Positions 63,314 to 64,000 of a stretch of DNA of 64,000 nucleotides are shown one piece after another. The notes under the pieces were generated by a model. It worked only from the letters and a program-made list of their open reading frames with translations. It did no database searches and was not told where the DNA came from. Both the position numbers and the translations under genes were made by a program. Every line of letters begins with the position of its first letter. Within the stretch, counting starts at the first letter, position 1. The DNA is from Larkinella soli (GTDB taxonomy: Bacteria > Bacteroidota > Bacteroidia > Cytophagales > Spirosomataceae), in the NCBI RefSeq assembly GCF_003703975.1, contig NZ_ML112623.1:1-64000 (forward strand), written 5' to 3'.

Positions 63314-64000
63314 ATGAAACTTTCGCGCGAAATCCGGCTCCAGATCCTCGGATCGCTCTTCATTGCCGTTTTCCTGGTTACGTTCGACAATAAACCGCTG
63401 CCCATCCTGCTCCGCACGGCCCCCTATTACCGCGACGTGGCCATCACCTTCGCGGCCGCGTGGCTGCTGTTCGGTTACGTGGGCTTCGTCACCCGGCAAC
63501 TCGACCGGCGGCTTGGCTGGCACTCGGCCCCGGTCCGGCGGCTGGCGGCCCAGAGCCTGTACGGAGTGGCGGCCGCTTCGCTGCTGGCTTATTTTATCAC
63601 CTATCTTCAATACCGCTGGATCGACCCGGAGAATATCTTCGCCGGGGATTCCTTTCTGGTCACTGAGTTTCCGATCATCGTGCTGTTCAACGGGTTTGCC
63701 AACGGCCTCTACGCAGTGATCCTTTACTTTCTGGGCAAAACCGGCGAACCGGCGTCCGCTTCCGGCCCGGCGGAATCCGGGCCGGCCTACCTCACCGGCC
63801 TGCTGGCCGCCAACGGAAACCGCCGGATTCAGATTCCCGCCGAGCGGGTGGCCCTCATCTGCCTCGAACACGGGCTGACCTGGGTCGTCACCTTCGATAA
63901 CCTGCGCTACCACTTGGACGAACCGCTCCAGTGTTACATGCAGCGGCTGGACCCCGACCGTTTTTTCCGGATCAACCGTCAGGCCATCGTGCAACTTTCC
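63314..64000 (+). CDS. LytTR-domain regulator with membrane N-terminus, 3' end outside window
   Basis: ATG at 63314 opens a frame that is still open at the right edge (229 residues visible). The first part has about four hydrophobic helices (ILGSLFIAVFLVTF, VAITFAAAWLLFGYVGF, SLYGVAAASLLAYFITY, FPIIVLFNGFANGLYAVILY). After a Pro/Ala/Ser-rich linker comes the LytTR DNA-binding domain: RIQIPAERVALICLEHGLTW, CYMQRLDPDRFFRINRQAIV. This is a membrane-linked LytTR protein of the kind common in Cytophagales; it would bind DNA as a regulator while anchored in the membrane. Its stop codon and the end of the LytTR domain lie beyond the window. Confidence 0.85.
   Translation, partial: MKLSREIRLQILGSLFIAVFLVTFDNKPLPILLRTAPYYRDVAITFAAAWLLFGYVGFVTRQLDRRLGWHSAPVRRLAAQSLYGVAAASLLAYFITYLQYRWIDPENIFAGDSFLVTEFPIIVLFNGFANGLYAVILYFLGKTGEPASASGPAESGPAYLTGLLAANGNRRIQIPAERVALICLEHGLTWVVTFDNLRYHLDEPLQCYMQRLDPDRFFRINRQAIVQLS

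Overview
The window looks like chromosomal DNA of a GC-rich member of the Bacteroidota, most likely order Cytophagales (Spirosoma/Larkinella-like). The evidence is four TonB-dependent SusC receptors each followed by a SusD lipoprotein, a FecR/ECF sigma pair, an extra TonB-dependent receptor, Bacteroidota-type promoters (TTTG-N21-TAnnTTTG), weak Shine-Dalgarno signals and a LytTR regulator with a membrane N-terminus. No rRNA, tRNA, transposase, plasmid or phage gene, or CRISPR array was seen.

Region 1 (1-10.7 kb) is the accessory part and the most interesting. A very large GC-rich surface-type protein, entering from the left edge, changes abruptly to AT-rich sequence near 3930 and ends in a toxin-like C-terminus. 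A membrane-anchored candidate immunity gene follows 2 nt later. Downstream lies a row of orphan toxin-tip/immunity modules: two tandem copies of one module (about 6159-7370, the second degraded) and two diverged copies of another (7437-9157 and 9300-10524), then a third toxin tail fragment (10539-10690). The two 5'-truncated toxins start with similar GC-rich pre-toxin sequence and switch to different AT-rich tips. This is the layout of a polymorphic toxin locus that swaps tips by recombination. The toxin families are not confidently assignable by eye.

Region 2 (10.7-21.3 kb, minus strand) is a cell-surface signalling and uptake operon: ECF sigma factor, FecR anti-sigma factor, SusC with an N-terminal STN domain, SusD, an FG-GAP/VCBS-repeat lipoprotein (carrying a one-base frameshift) and a VKOR-like membrane protein. 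A two-gene, AT-richer element (19964-20675) sits on the opposite strand between sigma and anti-sigma.

Region 3 (21.6-28.5 kb, plus strand) holds an exported enolase-superfamily sugar acid dehydratase, an ACS-type MFS transporter, a TonB-dependent receptor, a TspO-like protein and a phytoene synthase. Region 4 (29-37 kb) is SusC-SusD followed by an exported RidA-like protein, an exported SelA-like PLP enzyme and an exported amidohydrolase, suggesting periplasmic handling of an amino acid or amino sugar derivative. Region 5 (37.2-44.9 kb) is SusC-SusD-TPR protein-DUF1684 behind a good promoter. Region 6 (45.5-53.5 kb) is SusC-SusD with two secreted sulfatases, probably for a sulfated glycan. 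Region 7 (53.6-64 kb) has a seven-PAS histidine kinase, a sugar isomerase-like protein and an SGNH hydrolase on the minus strand, an O-methyltransferase, a MacB/FtsX-type permease and a LytTR regulator cut by the right edge.

GC-rich nested palindromes recur at five intergenic places (28.5, 36.9, 44.9-45.3, 51.9 and 63.1 kb) and behave like a dispersed REP/MITE-type family.
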